45,181 bases of DNA from Streptomyces sp. NRRL F-5123 (GTDB lineage Bacteria > Actinomycetota > Actinomycetes > Streptomycetales > Streptomycetaceae), in the NCBI RefSeq assembly GCF_000721495.1, contig NZ_JOHY01000051.1, positions 1 to 45,181 on the forward strand, in the 5' to 3' direction. A program made the translations under genes and the position numbers. Under the pieces are notes generated by a model. The model did no database searches, was not told the origin of the DNA, and worked only from the letters and a program-made list of their open reading frames with translations. Shown piece after piece: positions 25,300-32,487 of the stretch (position 1 is its first letter; each line of letters starts with the position of its first letter).

Positions 25300-26717
25300 G
25301 ACGCCTCCCCTCGACGGCGGCCGGGCCGCGGTGCGTTCGGCACCGCCGGGCCGCCCGTACGTGCTTCTCGCCGTCGCGGCGGAGCGAGGGCTCTGGCTTC
25401 TGCGGTGGCCGCGCGCCGCGGCTGCGGGGCGGGCGGGGCGACGGCCGCGCGTACCCTTTCCCGCCGTCGCGGGGGAAGGAGGGCCGGGGCCGCCCCGGCG
25501 GCCGTGCGCCGCTCCTGCGGCGTGGGCGGAGCTGGGCGCATCCTTTCCCGCCGTCGAGGCGGAAGGAGGACCGGGGCCGTGCGCCGCTCCCGCGGTGCGG
25601 GCGGGGCGACGGCCGCGCGTACCCCTTCCCGGCGCCGCGGCGGAGTGCGAGCCGGACCCGCCCCGACGGCCGCGGACCGCTCCTGCGGCGCGGGCGGGGC
25701 GGAGGTTGCGGCCCCTTCCTTCCGCCGCAGCGGCGAGACGTCCGTACGGCGAGTCCGGCGGGGCCGGGACCCCCGTGCCCCGGCCGCGTCGGCGCTCAGC
25801 AGGGAGGGCAGCACGCTCAGGCCCAGCGCCAGGGCCGAGACCCGGCGGGACAGGGCGATGGCCCGCTCGATGTCCGCCACCCCCGGCGGCGGGAATTCCG
25901 CGCCCAGGACGGCGCGGTGCTCGGTCCGTCCCGCGTACGAGAGGGTGCCGCCCAGGCGGATGCGGAGGGCGCCGGAGAAGGCGGCCTCCACCGGGCCCGC
26001 GTTGGGGCTCGGGTGGGCGGCGGCGTCGCGGCGCCAGGTGCGCCAGGCGGCGCGCGGGTGCGGGCCCGCGAGGACGGCGAGGGCCGCGGTGAGGCGGGCA
26101 CCGGGCCAGCCCACCGCGTCGTCGAGCCGGGCCGCGGCCCAGCCGAACCGCAGATGGCGCGGCGAGCGGTGGCCCACCATCGCGTCCAGCGTGTTGGCGG
26201 CGCGGAAGCCGGCGAGCCCGGCGGGACCCGCGGCCGCGCCCCACACCAGGGCGCCGACGACCGCGTCCGAGGTGTTCTCGGCGACGGACTCGACGACCGC
26301 GCGGGCGATCCCGGCGGCGTCCAGGTGCTGCGGGTCCCGCCCGCACAGGTGCGGCAGCCGGGCCCGGGCCGCGTCGAGGTCCCCCGCTTCGAGCGCGGCG
26401 CCCACCGCCCGGGCCTCGCGGGCCAGCGAGGTGCCGCCGAGCACGGCCCAGGTGCAGGCCGCGGCCAGCGCGGTGGAGGCGGCGGGGGAGCGTCGGGCGG
26501 TACGCGCAGCGAGCCCGGCGGCGGACGCCGCGGCCCCGGCGCACAGCGCCGCGTACACGGCACCGGCGAGCCGGTCGTCACGCCACATCCGGCGCTCCAG
26601 CGCACCCGCCGCGCGCCCGAACGCCGCGACCGGATGGCCGCGGCGCGGGTCACCCGCGACGAGATCGCCGAGAAAGCCGAGCGCGGCGCCGTACGCGTAG
26701 GAGCGATCGGCACGCAT
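25296..26717 (-). CDS. cobD: CbiB/CobD adenosylcobinamide-phosphate synthase with repeat tail
   Basis: Residues 1-310 are a normal CbiB: several hydrophobic membrane segments, [14 protein letters not shown] near residue 22, [29 protein letters not shown], and [18 protein letters not shown]. The enzyme attaches the aminopropanol arm to adenosylcobyric acid at the membrane. Residues 311-473 are an added tail very rich in Arg, Pro and Ala, with about 4.5 copies of a 28-31 residue unit ([21 protein letters not shown]). Usual family length is about 310-340 residues, so the tail is an expansion. It runs exactly to the GTGA overlap with cobQ. The ATG at 26717 lacks a well-spaced Shine-Dalgarno: GAGGAG is 17 nt away. 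A leader ORF stops 3 nt upstream, pointing to coupled initiation. Confidence 0.9.
   Translation of the reverse strand: MRADRSYAYGAALGFLGDLVAGDPRRGHPVAAFGRAAGALERRMWRDDRLAGAVYAALCAGAAASAAGLAARTARRSPAASTALAAACTWAVLGGTSLAREARAVGAALEAGDLDAARARLPHLCGRDPQHLDAAGIARAVVESVAENTSDAVVGALVWGAAAGPAGLAGFRAANTLDAMVGHRSPRHLRFGWAAARLDDAVGWPGARLTAALAVLAGPHPRAAWRTWRRDAAAHPSPNAGPVEAAFSGALRIRLGGTLSYAGRTEHRAVLGAEFPPPGVADIERAIALSRRVSALALGLSVLPSLLSADAAGARGSRPRRTRRTDVSPLRRKEGAATSAPPAPQERSAAVGAGPARTPPRRREGVRAAVAPPAPRERRTAPVLLPPRRRERMRPAPPTPQERRTAAGAAPALLPPRRRERVRAAVAPPAPQPRRAATAEARALAPPRRREARTGGPAVPNAPRPGRRRGEAS
25299..25787. repeat. About 90-bp imperfect tandem repeats coding the CobD tail
   Basis: On the plus strand the arrays read as alternating GACGGCCGCGCGTACCC, TTTCCCGCCGTCG, CGGAAGGAGG and GTGCGCCGCTCC blocks. 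About 4.5 degenerate units occur between 25787 and the cobQ start. The units keep the minus-strand frame and code Arg/Pro/Ala-rich repeats. Confidence 0.7.
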
Positions 26718-26720
26718 GGC

Positions 26721-26786
26721 TCAGACCGCCGTCACTCCTCGCGGGGACGGAACGGAACAGGTCGGTGGGGGAGTGGCGCCGGGCAT
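26721..26786 (-). CDS. Leader ORF (21 codons) between the riboswitch and cobD
   Basis: The ATG at 26786 has a good Shine-Dalgarno (GAGGA, 26799-26795, 8 nt away). The frame codes MPGATPPPTCSVPSPRGVTA plus one Val and stops with TGA at 26723-26721, three bases before the cobD ATG and in the same frame. cobD itself has no Shine-Dalgarno at normal distance. A riboswitch that exposes or hides the leader start would thus control cobD, and through the chain of overlaps the whole operon. Translation is inferred from these positions only. Confidence 0.5.
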   Translation of the reverse strand: MPGATPPPTCSVPSPRGVTAV

Positions 26787-26824
26787 GGCTGTTGTCCTCA
26801 CTCAGGGTCCGCGCCCTGGTTCGA

Positions 26825-27003
26825 CGTGACCGGCGGTGAGAGTCTCCTGGCTCCCGGATCTACGCACTCCCGGGTCTTCCAGCCGGTGAACCGGCCGTGA
26901 CGTACGGGTTCGGGAGTGCACTCCCCGGTGACAGTGGCGGGACCGCGCCGGATTCGCACCGGACTTCCTCTCCTGCCGCCGTATGGCACCGGGAAGTCCA
27001 CCA
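26825..27003 (-). promoter_or_regulatory. Cobalamin riboswitch upstream of cobD
   Basis: On the minus strand the conserved parts appear in order: GGTGCC (26990-26985), GGAAGTCCGGTGCGAATCCG, GCGGTCCCGCCACTGT, a variable arm, GAAGACCCGGG, and the B12 box AGCCAGGAGACTCTCAC (complement of 26837-26852). This is the AdoCbl/B12 riboswitch family. It lies about 110 nt upstream of cobD and should repress the operon when cobalamin is plentiful. Downstream, CAGGG (26818-26814) and CCCTG (26807-26803) form a short stem just before the leader Shine-Dalgarno. There is no T-tract, so translational control is the more likely mode. Confidence 0.93.
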
Positions 27004-27099
27004 CGGTCGCCACGACCGCGTCAACCTGCCCTTGACCTGCGGCGACGGAGTGTGGTGAGGTCCACACCCCGCCGCCGCGGCGAGCGATGCGCCCGGGCG
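27004..27099 (-). promoter_or_regulatory. Probable promoter region of the cob operon
   Basis: Between the riboswitch and the end of the preceding gene about 95 nt remain. On the minus strand a TTGACG (27024-27019) resembles a -35 box but has no convincing -10 at 17-18 nt. The start site is not assignable by eye. Confidence 0.3.
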
Positions 27100-27312
27100 C
27101 TACTTGGCGACGATCAGCCAGATCCCCCACGCGACCGCCGCCGCGCACGCGGCGAAGCACGCGTACGCGCCGCCGCGTGCGGCCACGCCGCCGGGGCCGG
27201 CCGCGGGCCGGGACAGGCCGACCACGCCGAGGGTGAAGACGCCGACCAGGCCGACGGTGGACAGCAGGGTGACGACCAGGACCGTGCCGAGGGCGTGCCA
27301 GTCGATGCTCAT
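27100..27312 (-). CDS. Small membrane protein downstream of pitH
   Basis: A 70-residue protein with two predicted membrane helices (residues about 8-32, LGTVLVVTLLSTVGLVGVF, and about 47-66, GAYACFAACAAAVAWGIWLI) separated by a short loop with Arg and Pro. It starts with ATG at 27312 preceded by GAAGGAG at normal spacing. It lies 22 nt after pitH on the same strand, so it is likely co-transcribed and PhoP-controlled. No named family is recognised; an accessory role for the phosphate transporter is conceivable, but only by position. Confidence 0.75.
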   Translation of the reverse strand: MSIDWHALGTVLVVTLLSTVGLVGVFTLGVVGLSRPAAGPGGVAARGGAYACFAACAAAVAWGIWLIVAK

Positions 27313-27334
27313 GGAAGGCTCCTTCGGGTCGAGG

Positions 27335-28552
27335 TCAGACGGTCGCGGTGGGGGCGGGGGCGGGGGCGCCGGCCGGCGGCGGGATCACGGCGGCGATGGC
27401 CGCGGTCACCGCGCCCTGCGGTTCGGTGCCGGTGCCGGTGCCTTCGGCGATGTCGTCGTTGACGTTGGCGTGCGTGACGGGCCTGCGGCGCGCCGCCGTA
27501 CGGATCGCGGCGCACACCGCGAGCCCCAGTACGGCGACCGCGGCCACACCCCAGTTGCCCTGGTCGGCCAGCAGCGCGGCGCCCGCGCCGACCAGCCCGG
27601 CCGCGGGCAGCGTGAGCGCCCACGCGGCGACCATCCGCCCCGCGGTGCTCCAGCGCACCACCGCGCCGCTGCGGCCCAGCCCCGCGCCCATGACCGAGCC
27701 GGAGCACACCTGCGTGGTGGACAGCGCGAAGCCCAGGTGGGAGGAGGCCAGGATGGTGGCGGCGGCGCCGGTCTGCGCCGCGAAGCCCTGCTGCGGCTGG
27801 ATGTCGGTGAGGCCCTTGCCCATCGTGCGGATGATCCGCCAGCCGCCGATGTACGTGCCCAGCGCGATCGCCGCGCCCGCCGAGACGATGACCCACAGCG
27901 GCGGGTCGGAGTGCGGGGCGACGACGCCGCCGGTGATCAGCGCGAGGGTGATCACGCCCATGGTCTTCTGCGCGTCGTTGGTGCCGTGTGCGAGCGAGAC
28001 GAGCCCGGCCGAGGCGATCTGCCCGGCGCGGTAGCCCTTCGCCGTCGCCCGCGGGTCGGCCTTGCGGTCCAGCCGGTAGCTGAGCCGGGTCGCGGCGAAG
28101 GCGGCGAGGCCCGCCACGAAGGGAGCGGCGAGCGCCGGTATCAGGACCTTCATGACGACGGCGTCGCCGTGCACGCCGTGCCGGCCGACCGCGACCAGCG
28201 TCGCGCCGATCAGCCCGCCGAACAGCGCGTGCGAGGAACTGGAGGGCAGCCCCGCCAGCCAGGTCAGCATGTTCCAGACGATCGCGCCGACCAGCGCGGC
28301 GAAGATCATCTGCGGTCTGACGCCCGCGGACTCGTCGATGATGCCGCCGGAGATGGTCTTGGCGACCTCGACGGACAGGAAGGCCCCGACGAGGTTCAGC
28401 GCGGCGGACATGGCCACCGCCGTCTTGGGCTTGAGGGCGCCGGTCGAGATGGTCGTGGCCATCGCGTTGGCGGTGTCGTGGAAACCGTTCGTGAAATCGA
28501 ACGCGAGAGCGGTGGCGATGACGATTCCGATCAGGAGCGTCATGTGTTCCAT
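27335..28552 (-). CDS. pitH: Low-affinity inorganic phosphate transporter (PiT family)
   Basis: A 405-residue integral membrane protein with the duplicated PiT signature: GFHDTANAMATTISTGAL near the N-terminus and AHGTNDAQKTMGVITLALI in the second half, plus about ten hydrophobic segments. It carries phosphate as a metal-phosphate/proton symporter. The C-terminal 40 residues are a cytoplasmic tail (GTGTGTEPQ, then PPPAGAPAPAP). The ATG at 28552 (MEHMTLL) is favoured; the ATG three codons later is equally possible. A PHO box lies 50-71 nt upstream. The small membrane protein follows in the same direction. Confidence 0.92.
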   Translation of the reverse strand: MEHMTLLIGIVIATALAFDFTNGFHDTANAMATTISTGALKPKTAVAMSAALNLVGAFLSVEVAKTISGGIIDESAGVRPQMIFAALVGAIVWNMLTWLAGLPSSSSHALFGGLIGATLVAVGRHGVHGDAVVMKVLIPALAAPFVAGLAAFAATRLSYRLDRKADPRATAKGYRAGQIASAGLVSLAHGTNDAQKTMGVITLALITGGVVAPHSDPPLWVIVSAGAAIALGTYIGGWRIIRTMGKGLTDIQPQQGFAAQTGAAATILASSHLGFALSTTQVCSGSVMGAGLGRSGAVVRWSTAGRMVAAWALTLPAAGLVGAGAALLADQGNWGVAAVAVLGLAVCAAIRTAARRRPVTHANVNDDIAEGTGTGTEPQGAVTAAIAAVIPPPAGAPAPAPTATV

Positions 28553-28601
28553 GGACCCAGGCAATCGTTCGATCGGACAGTGGCGAGCCGACCGTACGGA
28601 C

Positions 28602-28623
28602 CGTTCATGAACGGGAGGTGAAC
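28602..28623 (-). promoter_or_regulatory. PHO box (PhoP site) upstream of pitH
   Basis: On the minus strand two 11-nt direct-repeat units lie head to tail: GTTCACCTCCC (28623-28613) and GTTCATGAACG (28612-28602). Streptomyces PhoP binds 11-nt units with a GTTCACC-like core. A -10-like TACGGT follows at 28596-28591, so the box overlaps the -35 region as in PhoP-activated promoters. This fits phosphate control of pitH; the divergent aldolase promoter could also be affected. Confidence 0.75.
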
Positions 28624-28773
28624 TGGTGGGGGACTCGTGGTGCCAACATGACAGGCCGATGAATGAAATGGCAACGGTGATCGTCACCGCGGTATACAAA
28701 CGGTGCTACAACCGCAGGGGTGCGGAGACGGTGACAATGCCCGTGCCGGGCCTCGGCAACGGAAGGAGCCACC

Positions 28774-29415
28774 GTGCAGGATGCTCTCGCTGAAGCGTGG
28801 GAGGACGTCGTCGGGACGGCCCGCCGCAGCGTCACCGACGGGCTCGTCGTCGGCACGTCCGGCAACGTCTCCGCGCGCGTCGGCGAACTGGTCGTCGTGA
28901 CGCCCACGGGGGTGCCGTACGAGCGGCTGCGCCCCGCGGACGCCGTCGCCGTCGACCTCGACGGGCGCCAGGTGCGCGGCGAGCTGCGCCCCACCAGCGA
29001 GCTGCCGCTCCACCTCGCCGTCTACCGCGCCACGGACGCCGGCGCGATCGTCCACACGCACGCGCCGCACGCCACCGCGGTGACCCTTCTCACGGACGAA
29101 CTGCCGCCCGTCCACTACGTCACCGCCGCGCTCGGCGGGCCCGTACGCGTCGCGCCCTACGCGCTCTACGGCACGGACGAGCTCGCGGCGGGGGCGGTCG
29201 CCGCACTCCGGGGGCGCACGGCGTGCCTCCTGGCCAACCACGGCACCCTCGCCTACGCCACTTCCCTCTCCCGGGCCTACGAGCACACCGCCCAGCTCGA
29301 ATGGATGAGCCGCGTCTGGCTCCTCGCCACCTCCGCGGGCCGTCCGCGGACCCTCTCCCCGGACGACCTGGCCGCCGCGTCCGCGGCTCTCGCCACGTAC
29401 GGCCAGCCGCGCTGA
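28774..29415 (+). CDS. Class II aldolase/adducin family protein
   Basis: A 213-residue protein of the L-fuculose-phosphate/L-ribulose-phosphate aldolase type. TSGNVSAR (phosphate-binding loop), SELPLH, and HTHAPHATA (two zinc His) are in the family order, with a third candidate His in LLANHGTLAY. These enzymes cleave or isomerise sugar phosphates using zinc. The GTG at 28774 has GGAAGGAG 5 nt upstream. The substrate is not clear from the context, as no sugar-use genes are close. It runs divergently from pitH and ends at a long inverted-repeat element. Confidence 0.88.
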   Translation: MQDALAEAWEDVVGTARRSVTDGLVVGTSGNVSARVGELVVVTPTGVPYERLRPADAVAVDLDGRQVRGELRPTSELPLHLAVYRATDAGAIVHTHAPHATAVTLLTDELPPVHYVTAALGGPVRVAPYALYGTDELAAGAVAALRGRTACLLANHGTLAYATSLSRAYEHTAQLEWMSRVWLLATSAGRPRTLSPDDLAAASAALATYGQPR

Positions 29416-29619
29416 GCTGCCCCTTGCGGCGGGTGCCGCGACCCTCCGCCGGTGGTGGGCTGGTCGCGCAGTTCCCCGCGCCCCTGAAAAACGCTCGCCC
29501 AGCGCAGCGAGGCAACCACCAGGGGGCGCGGGGAACTGCGCTCCCCCGGAGCTTCGCCCGGGAGGTGCCCCCAGCCCCCACCGGGGGAAGGCCGCGGCAC
29601 CCGCCGCAAGGGGCAGCTC
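29414..29619. repeat. Long inverted-repeat element, copy 1 (206 bp)
   Basis: The ends are inverted copies: GCTGCCCCTTGCGGCGGGTG at the left and CACCCGCCGCAAGGGGCAGC at the right. Inside, TCGCGCAGTTCCCCGCGCCC is mirrored by GGGCGCGGGGAACTGCGC. The whole element can fold into one long hairpin or cruciform. The core resembles a widespread Streptomyces intergenic repeat. It overlaps the aldolase stop codon. Copy 2 lies at 32248-32422. It may serve as a terminator or be a MITE-like remnant; no transposase is present. Confidence 0.8.
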
Positions 29620-29693
29620 GAGCGCGAGGCCGGGTCACCCCGCAGGGGGTGTTCGGATGGCCGGGGGCGCGGGCGCGCGCAACACTGGACGGG

Positions 29694-30812
29694 ATGCGAC
29701 TGAGAACCGCCGTGGCGACAGCCACGACCGTGCTGGGTGCCGGCACCGCCGCCCTCGTGGTGGCCGGCCGGTACGGCTCCCGCTTTGCCCTGCGGCCGCC
29801 CGCCGAGGGCCCCGCCCCGGAGGGCGCGGTGACCGTCCACGCGGTCACGGAGGACCGCGTCACCCTCACCCGCACCGCCGCCTCCGCGCGCCGCGGCGTG
29901 TACGGCCTCACCGCGGACACCGGCCTGCACGCCATCGCCGGCGACGTCGTCGACAGCACCGCCTACGCGGTGACCCGCAAGCTGCTCGCCGTCCCGCACG
30001 GCTCCCTCGACCAGGGCACCGCCGTCCGCCTCACCCCGCAGGTGCACCGCGGGGACCCGCGGACCGCGCTCGGGCTGGACTTCACCGACGTCGCGGTCCC
30101 CGGCGAGCTGGGCCCGCTGCCCGCCTGGTACCTGCCGGGCGCCCGCAGCACCTGGGTGATCACCGTGCACGGCCTCGGCGCGACCCGCGAGCACGCGATG
30201 AACGTCCTGCCGACGCTGCACCACCACCGCTTCACCCAGCTCGTCCTCGGCTACCGCGGCGACCCGGAGGCCCCGCGGCCCGCGGACGGCATCGGCCACC
30301 TGGGCCGTACCGAGTGGCGCGACCTGGACGCGGCGATGCGCTACGCGATCGAGTACGGCGCCGAGCGCCTCGTGCTGTACGGCTGGTCGGTCGGCGCCAC
30401 GATGGCCCTGCACGCCCAGCGGCTGTCGGCCGTACGGGCCCGGGTCGCCGGTCTCGTGCTGGACTCGCCGGTGCTGGACTGGCGGGCCACGGTGTCCGCG
30501 GCCGCGGAGTCGCACGGCCTGCCCGCCCCGCTGACCCAGCTCGCGGTGCGCGCCGCCGAGGGCCGCCGGGTGCAGCCGCTGCGCGAGGGCACGGCCCCGG
30601 CCGACCCTGCCCCGCCCACCGTCCCGACCCTGCTCCTCCACGGCCCCGACGACACCCTCGCGCCCTGGGACGCCTCTCGCGAACTCGCCGCCCGCCACCC
30701 GGAGTCGGTGGTGCTGCACACCGTCCGCGGCGCCCAGCACGGCGCGATGTGGAACGCCGATCCGGCAGGTTACGAGGAGACGCTGCGACGCTTCCTCACC
30801 CCGCTCATGTGA
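29694..30812 (+). CDS. Alpha/beta hydrolase family protein
   Basis: A 372-residue protein. The N-terminus (ATATTVLGAGTAALVVAGRYG) is hydrophobic and likely a membrane anchor or signal. The hydrolase fold begins at about 150: VITVHGLGATREHAM (oxyanion region), LYGWSVGATMAL (nucleophile Ser in GWSVG), HGPDDTLAPW (acid Asp), and RGAQHGAMW (catalytic His). These are the parts of a Ser hydrolase. The ATG at 29694 has no clear Shine-Dalgarno, but AACACT 7 nt upstream could serve a leaderless start. Natural substrates are unknown. Confidence 0.85.
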   Translation: MRLRTAVATATTVLGAGTAALVVAGRYGSRFALRPPAEGPAPEGAVTVHAVTEDRVTLTRTAASARRGVYGLTADTGLHAIAGDVVDSTAYAVTRKLLAVPHGSLDQGTAVRLTPQVHRGDPRTALGLDFTDVAVPGELGPLPAWYLPGARSTWVITVHGLGATREHAMNVLPTLHHHRFTQLVLGYRGDPEAPRPADGIGHLGRTEWRDLDAAMRYAIEYGAERLVLYGWSVGATMALHAQRLSAVRARVAGLVLDSPVLDWRATVSAAAESHGLPAPLTQLAVRAAEGRRVQPLREGTAPADPAPPTVPTLLLHGPDDTLAPWDASRELAARHPESVVLHTVRGAQHGAMWNADPAGYEETLRRFLTPLM

Positions 30813-30876
30813 GCGCGTCACCGCGGGAATCCCCGCCCGATTGGGAATCTGGGCCTGCACGTACGAGACTGCTCAA

Positions 30877-32247
30877 GTGACGTCCCGTAGCCCGCGAGAC
30901 ACTCCGCTCCGCCTCGTTCCCCGGCGGCCGCTCACCGCGGCCCGCAGGACCGCGACAACGCGCAGGTCGCGGCCTGCCCGACCGCCCGAAGGCACCCCTC
31001 CGCTGCCGGATCTCGCCCGGCTCGCCCGAGCCGAACTCGGCACCGCCGTACGGCTCGCGCGCTGGGCGGGCACCGCGCCGGGCGCCGCGGGACCGACCGG
31101 CATACTCTCCGCCGAGGCGCTCGACCGCGCCGCCGCCGACCTGGACCTGACACCCCGGCTGATCCGCACCGCTTGGGACCACGCCCGGCTCTCCGGCCTC
31201 GTCGAACTGCACGGCGGCGCCGCGGTGCCCGGCTGGCGGCTGCGTGCCTGGGACAGCGACGACACGGCGGTGCTGCGCGGCTGGGTCGCGCTCTTCGACG
31301 CGTGGTCGCTCGCCCACCCCTTCCTGCCCGGCGACCGCACCGGCCCCGACCCGGCGCTGGTCGCCGAAGTCATAGAGGCCGCACCGCAGTTGCTGTCCTT
31401 CCTGCACCTGTCCAACGGGCCGGTCCCGATCGACACGCTGCTGGACCTGCTGCGGCAGCGTGTCGCCGAGCTGCGCACCGAGCGGCACGAGCCGCCCGCC
31501 GACGGCGCCGGCGACCCGCTGCCGACGCTGCTCGACTGGACGCTCGACGCCGTCGCCCGGGTGGGAGCGCTCCAGCCGCGCGACCCCGAGCGCCCCGACG
31601 AGGTCGCCCTCACCCCGCTGGGCAGCTGGGCGGTGTGGGTCAAGCTGGAGCAGATCTGCGTCGCCGCGCAGGGGCCCGCCGGGCACATGGAGCAGTCCGC
31701 CGCGACCATGCTGCGGGCCTGCTCCCGGCTCTCGCCCGGCCCCGCCCGCGCGGAATACCGCGCCTGGCTCGCCGCGCGCCCCGTCGCGCCCGCCGTCGCC
31801 GAGCTCCTCGACACCGCCCGGGGCGACGACGCGCTGCTGCGCGGGCTCGCCTTCGAGGCGCTGCGGGCCGTCGGCGACCCCGCGGAGCCCGCGGTGCGGG
31901 CGGTCGTGGACGAGCCGGTGCTCCGCCCGTACGCGGTCCTCTGGCTCGCCGAGCTCGACGGCGACGACCCGGACACCGCGACGGGCCTCCTCACCCGCGA
32001 GGAGGCGACGTGGCTGTGGGTCGACACAGCGGCCGCGGTCGCGGACCACGGCGAGGACCACCTGCTGGTGAGCCACCTCGACACAGCGGTCCAGGGCTCC
32101 GTCCGCGGACTCCTGGAGGAGGTCCGCGACGTCGGCCACCCCCGCACCGTCCAGGTCCTCGTCGCCCTCGCCGCCGCCCACCCCGACCCGTCCCTGGCGA
32201 AGGCCATGCGCAAAGCGGCTTTCCAGGTCCACACGGGCACGCCCTGA
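30877..32247 (+). CDS. Conserved protein of unknown function, helical C-terminal half
   Basis: A 456-residue protein with no recognised domain name. The first 45 residues are basic and disordered (RRPLTAARRTATTRR). The middle has a winged-helix-like stretch (ALDRAAADLDLTPRLIRTAW, then a WRLRAW strand). The C-terminal third is a run of amphipathic helices with a HEAT-like rhythm (LRGLAFEALRAVGDPAEPAV, LRPYAVLWLAEL, PRTVQVLVALAAAHPDPSLA). There is no signal or membrane helix. The GTG at 30877 is favoured over a TTG at 30841, but no Shine-Dalgarno supports either. It ends at the second inverted-repeat element. Confidence 0.7.
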   Translation: MTSRSPRDTPLRLVPRRPLTAARRTATTRRSRPARPPEGTPPLPDLARLARAELGTAVRLARWAGTAPGAAGPTGILSAEALDRAAADLDLTPRLIRTAWDHARLSGLVELHGGAAVPGWRLRAWDSDDTAVLRGWVALFDAWSLAHPFLPGDRTGPDPALVAEVIEAAPQLLSFLHLSNGPVPIDTLLDLLRQRVAELRTERHEPPADGAGDPLPTLLDWTLDAVARVGALQPRDPERPDEVALTPLGSWAVWVKLEQICVAAQGPAGHMEQSAATMLRACSRLSPGPARAEYRAWLAARPVAPAVAELLDTARGDDALLRGLAFEALRAVGDPAEPAVRAVVDEPVLRPYAVLWLAELDGDDPDTATGLLTREEATWLWVDTAAAVADHGEDHLLVSHLDTAVQGSVRGLLEEVRDVGHPRTVQVLVALAAAHPDPSLAKAMRKAAFQVHTGTP

Positions 32248-32422
32248 CCTGCCCCTTGCGGTGGGCGTCGCGATCTTCCCTCGGTGGTGGGTTGCCCGCG
32301 CAGTTCCCCGCGCCCCTGAAAACGCTCCCCCTGCGCGGAGAGGCCAAGCCATCAGGGGCGTGGGGAACTGCGCGACCAGCCCATCACGCACGGCAAGGTC
32401 GCGGCCCCCACCGCAAGGGGCA
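32248..32422. repeat. Long inverted-repeat element, copy 2 (about 175 bp)
   Basis: The left end CTGCCCCTTGCGGTGGGC is mirrored by CCCACCGCAAGGGGCA at the right. Inside, GCGCAGTTCCCCGCGCCCCTGA is mirrored, with one change, by TCAGGGGCGTGGGGAACTGCGC. It shares termini and core with copy 1 at 29414-29619, 2.8 kb away, but differs in the centre. It begins directly after the stop codon of the preceding gene, as copy 1 does. Confidence 0.8.
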
Positions 32423-32474
32423 CCCCGGGGCGCCCCCGCCGCTGGGCGGCAAAAGGAAGAGGGGAGCGGGCCAG

Positions 32475-32487
32475 TAGACTGGCCTCG
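32475..32487 (+). promoter_or_regulatory. -10 box for a probably leaderless ABC-F mRNA
   Basis: TAGACT at 32475-32480 is followed by 6 nt and the GTG start at 32487. No Shine-Dalgarno is present, a typical layout for leaderless Streptomyces transcripts. Confidence 0.55.

Larger units (their letters stand above)
7419..26717 (-). other. Cobalamin biosynthesis operon, 14 overlapping reading frames
   Basis: Read right to left from cobD to cobC, each frame overlaps the next. The overlaps are: cobD/cobQ GTGA, cobQ/cobN ATGA, cobN/orf124 ATGA, orf124/chlID GTGA, chlID/cobO 1 nt (TAATG), cobO/cobB 7 nt, cobB/cobI 10 nt, cobI/orf178 GTGA, orf178/cobM ATGA, cobM/cobL 8 nt, cobL/cbiG GTGA, cobH/cbiX GTGA, cbiX/cobC 17 nt. 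No intergenic nucleotide exists over 19.3 kb. This implies one mRNA and translational coupling under the cobalamin riboswitch upstream of cobD. Promoters inside the coding sequences cannot be excluded. Confidence 0.9.

Noticed and set aside
20585..26700. Very long plus-strand open frames opposite cobN, cobQ and cobD
   Set aside because: Shadow frames of well-supported minus-strand genes; no domains and Arg/Ala/Gly-biased composition.
29657..30880. Alternative plus-strand frame of 407 codons over the alpha/beta hydrolase
   Set aside because: The frame used at 29694-30812 has the full Ser-His-Asp set; the alternative is Arg-rich without motifs.
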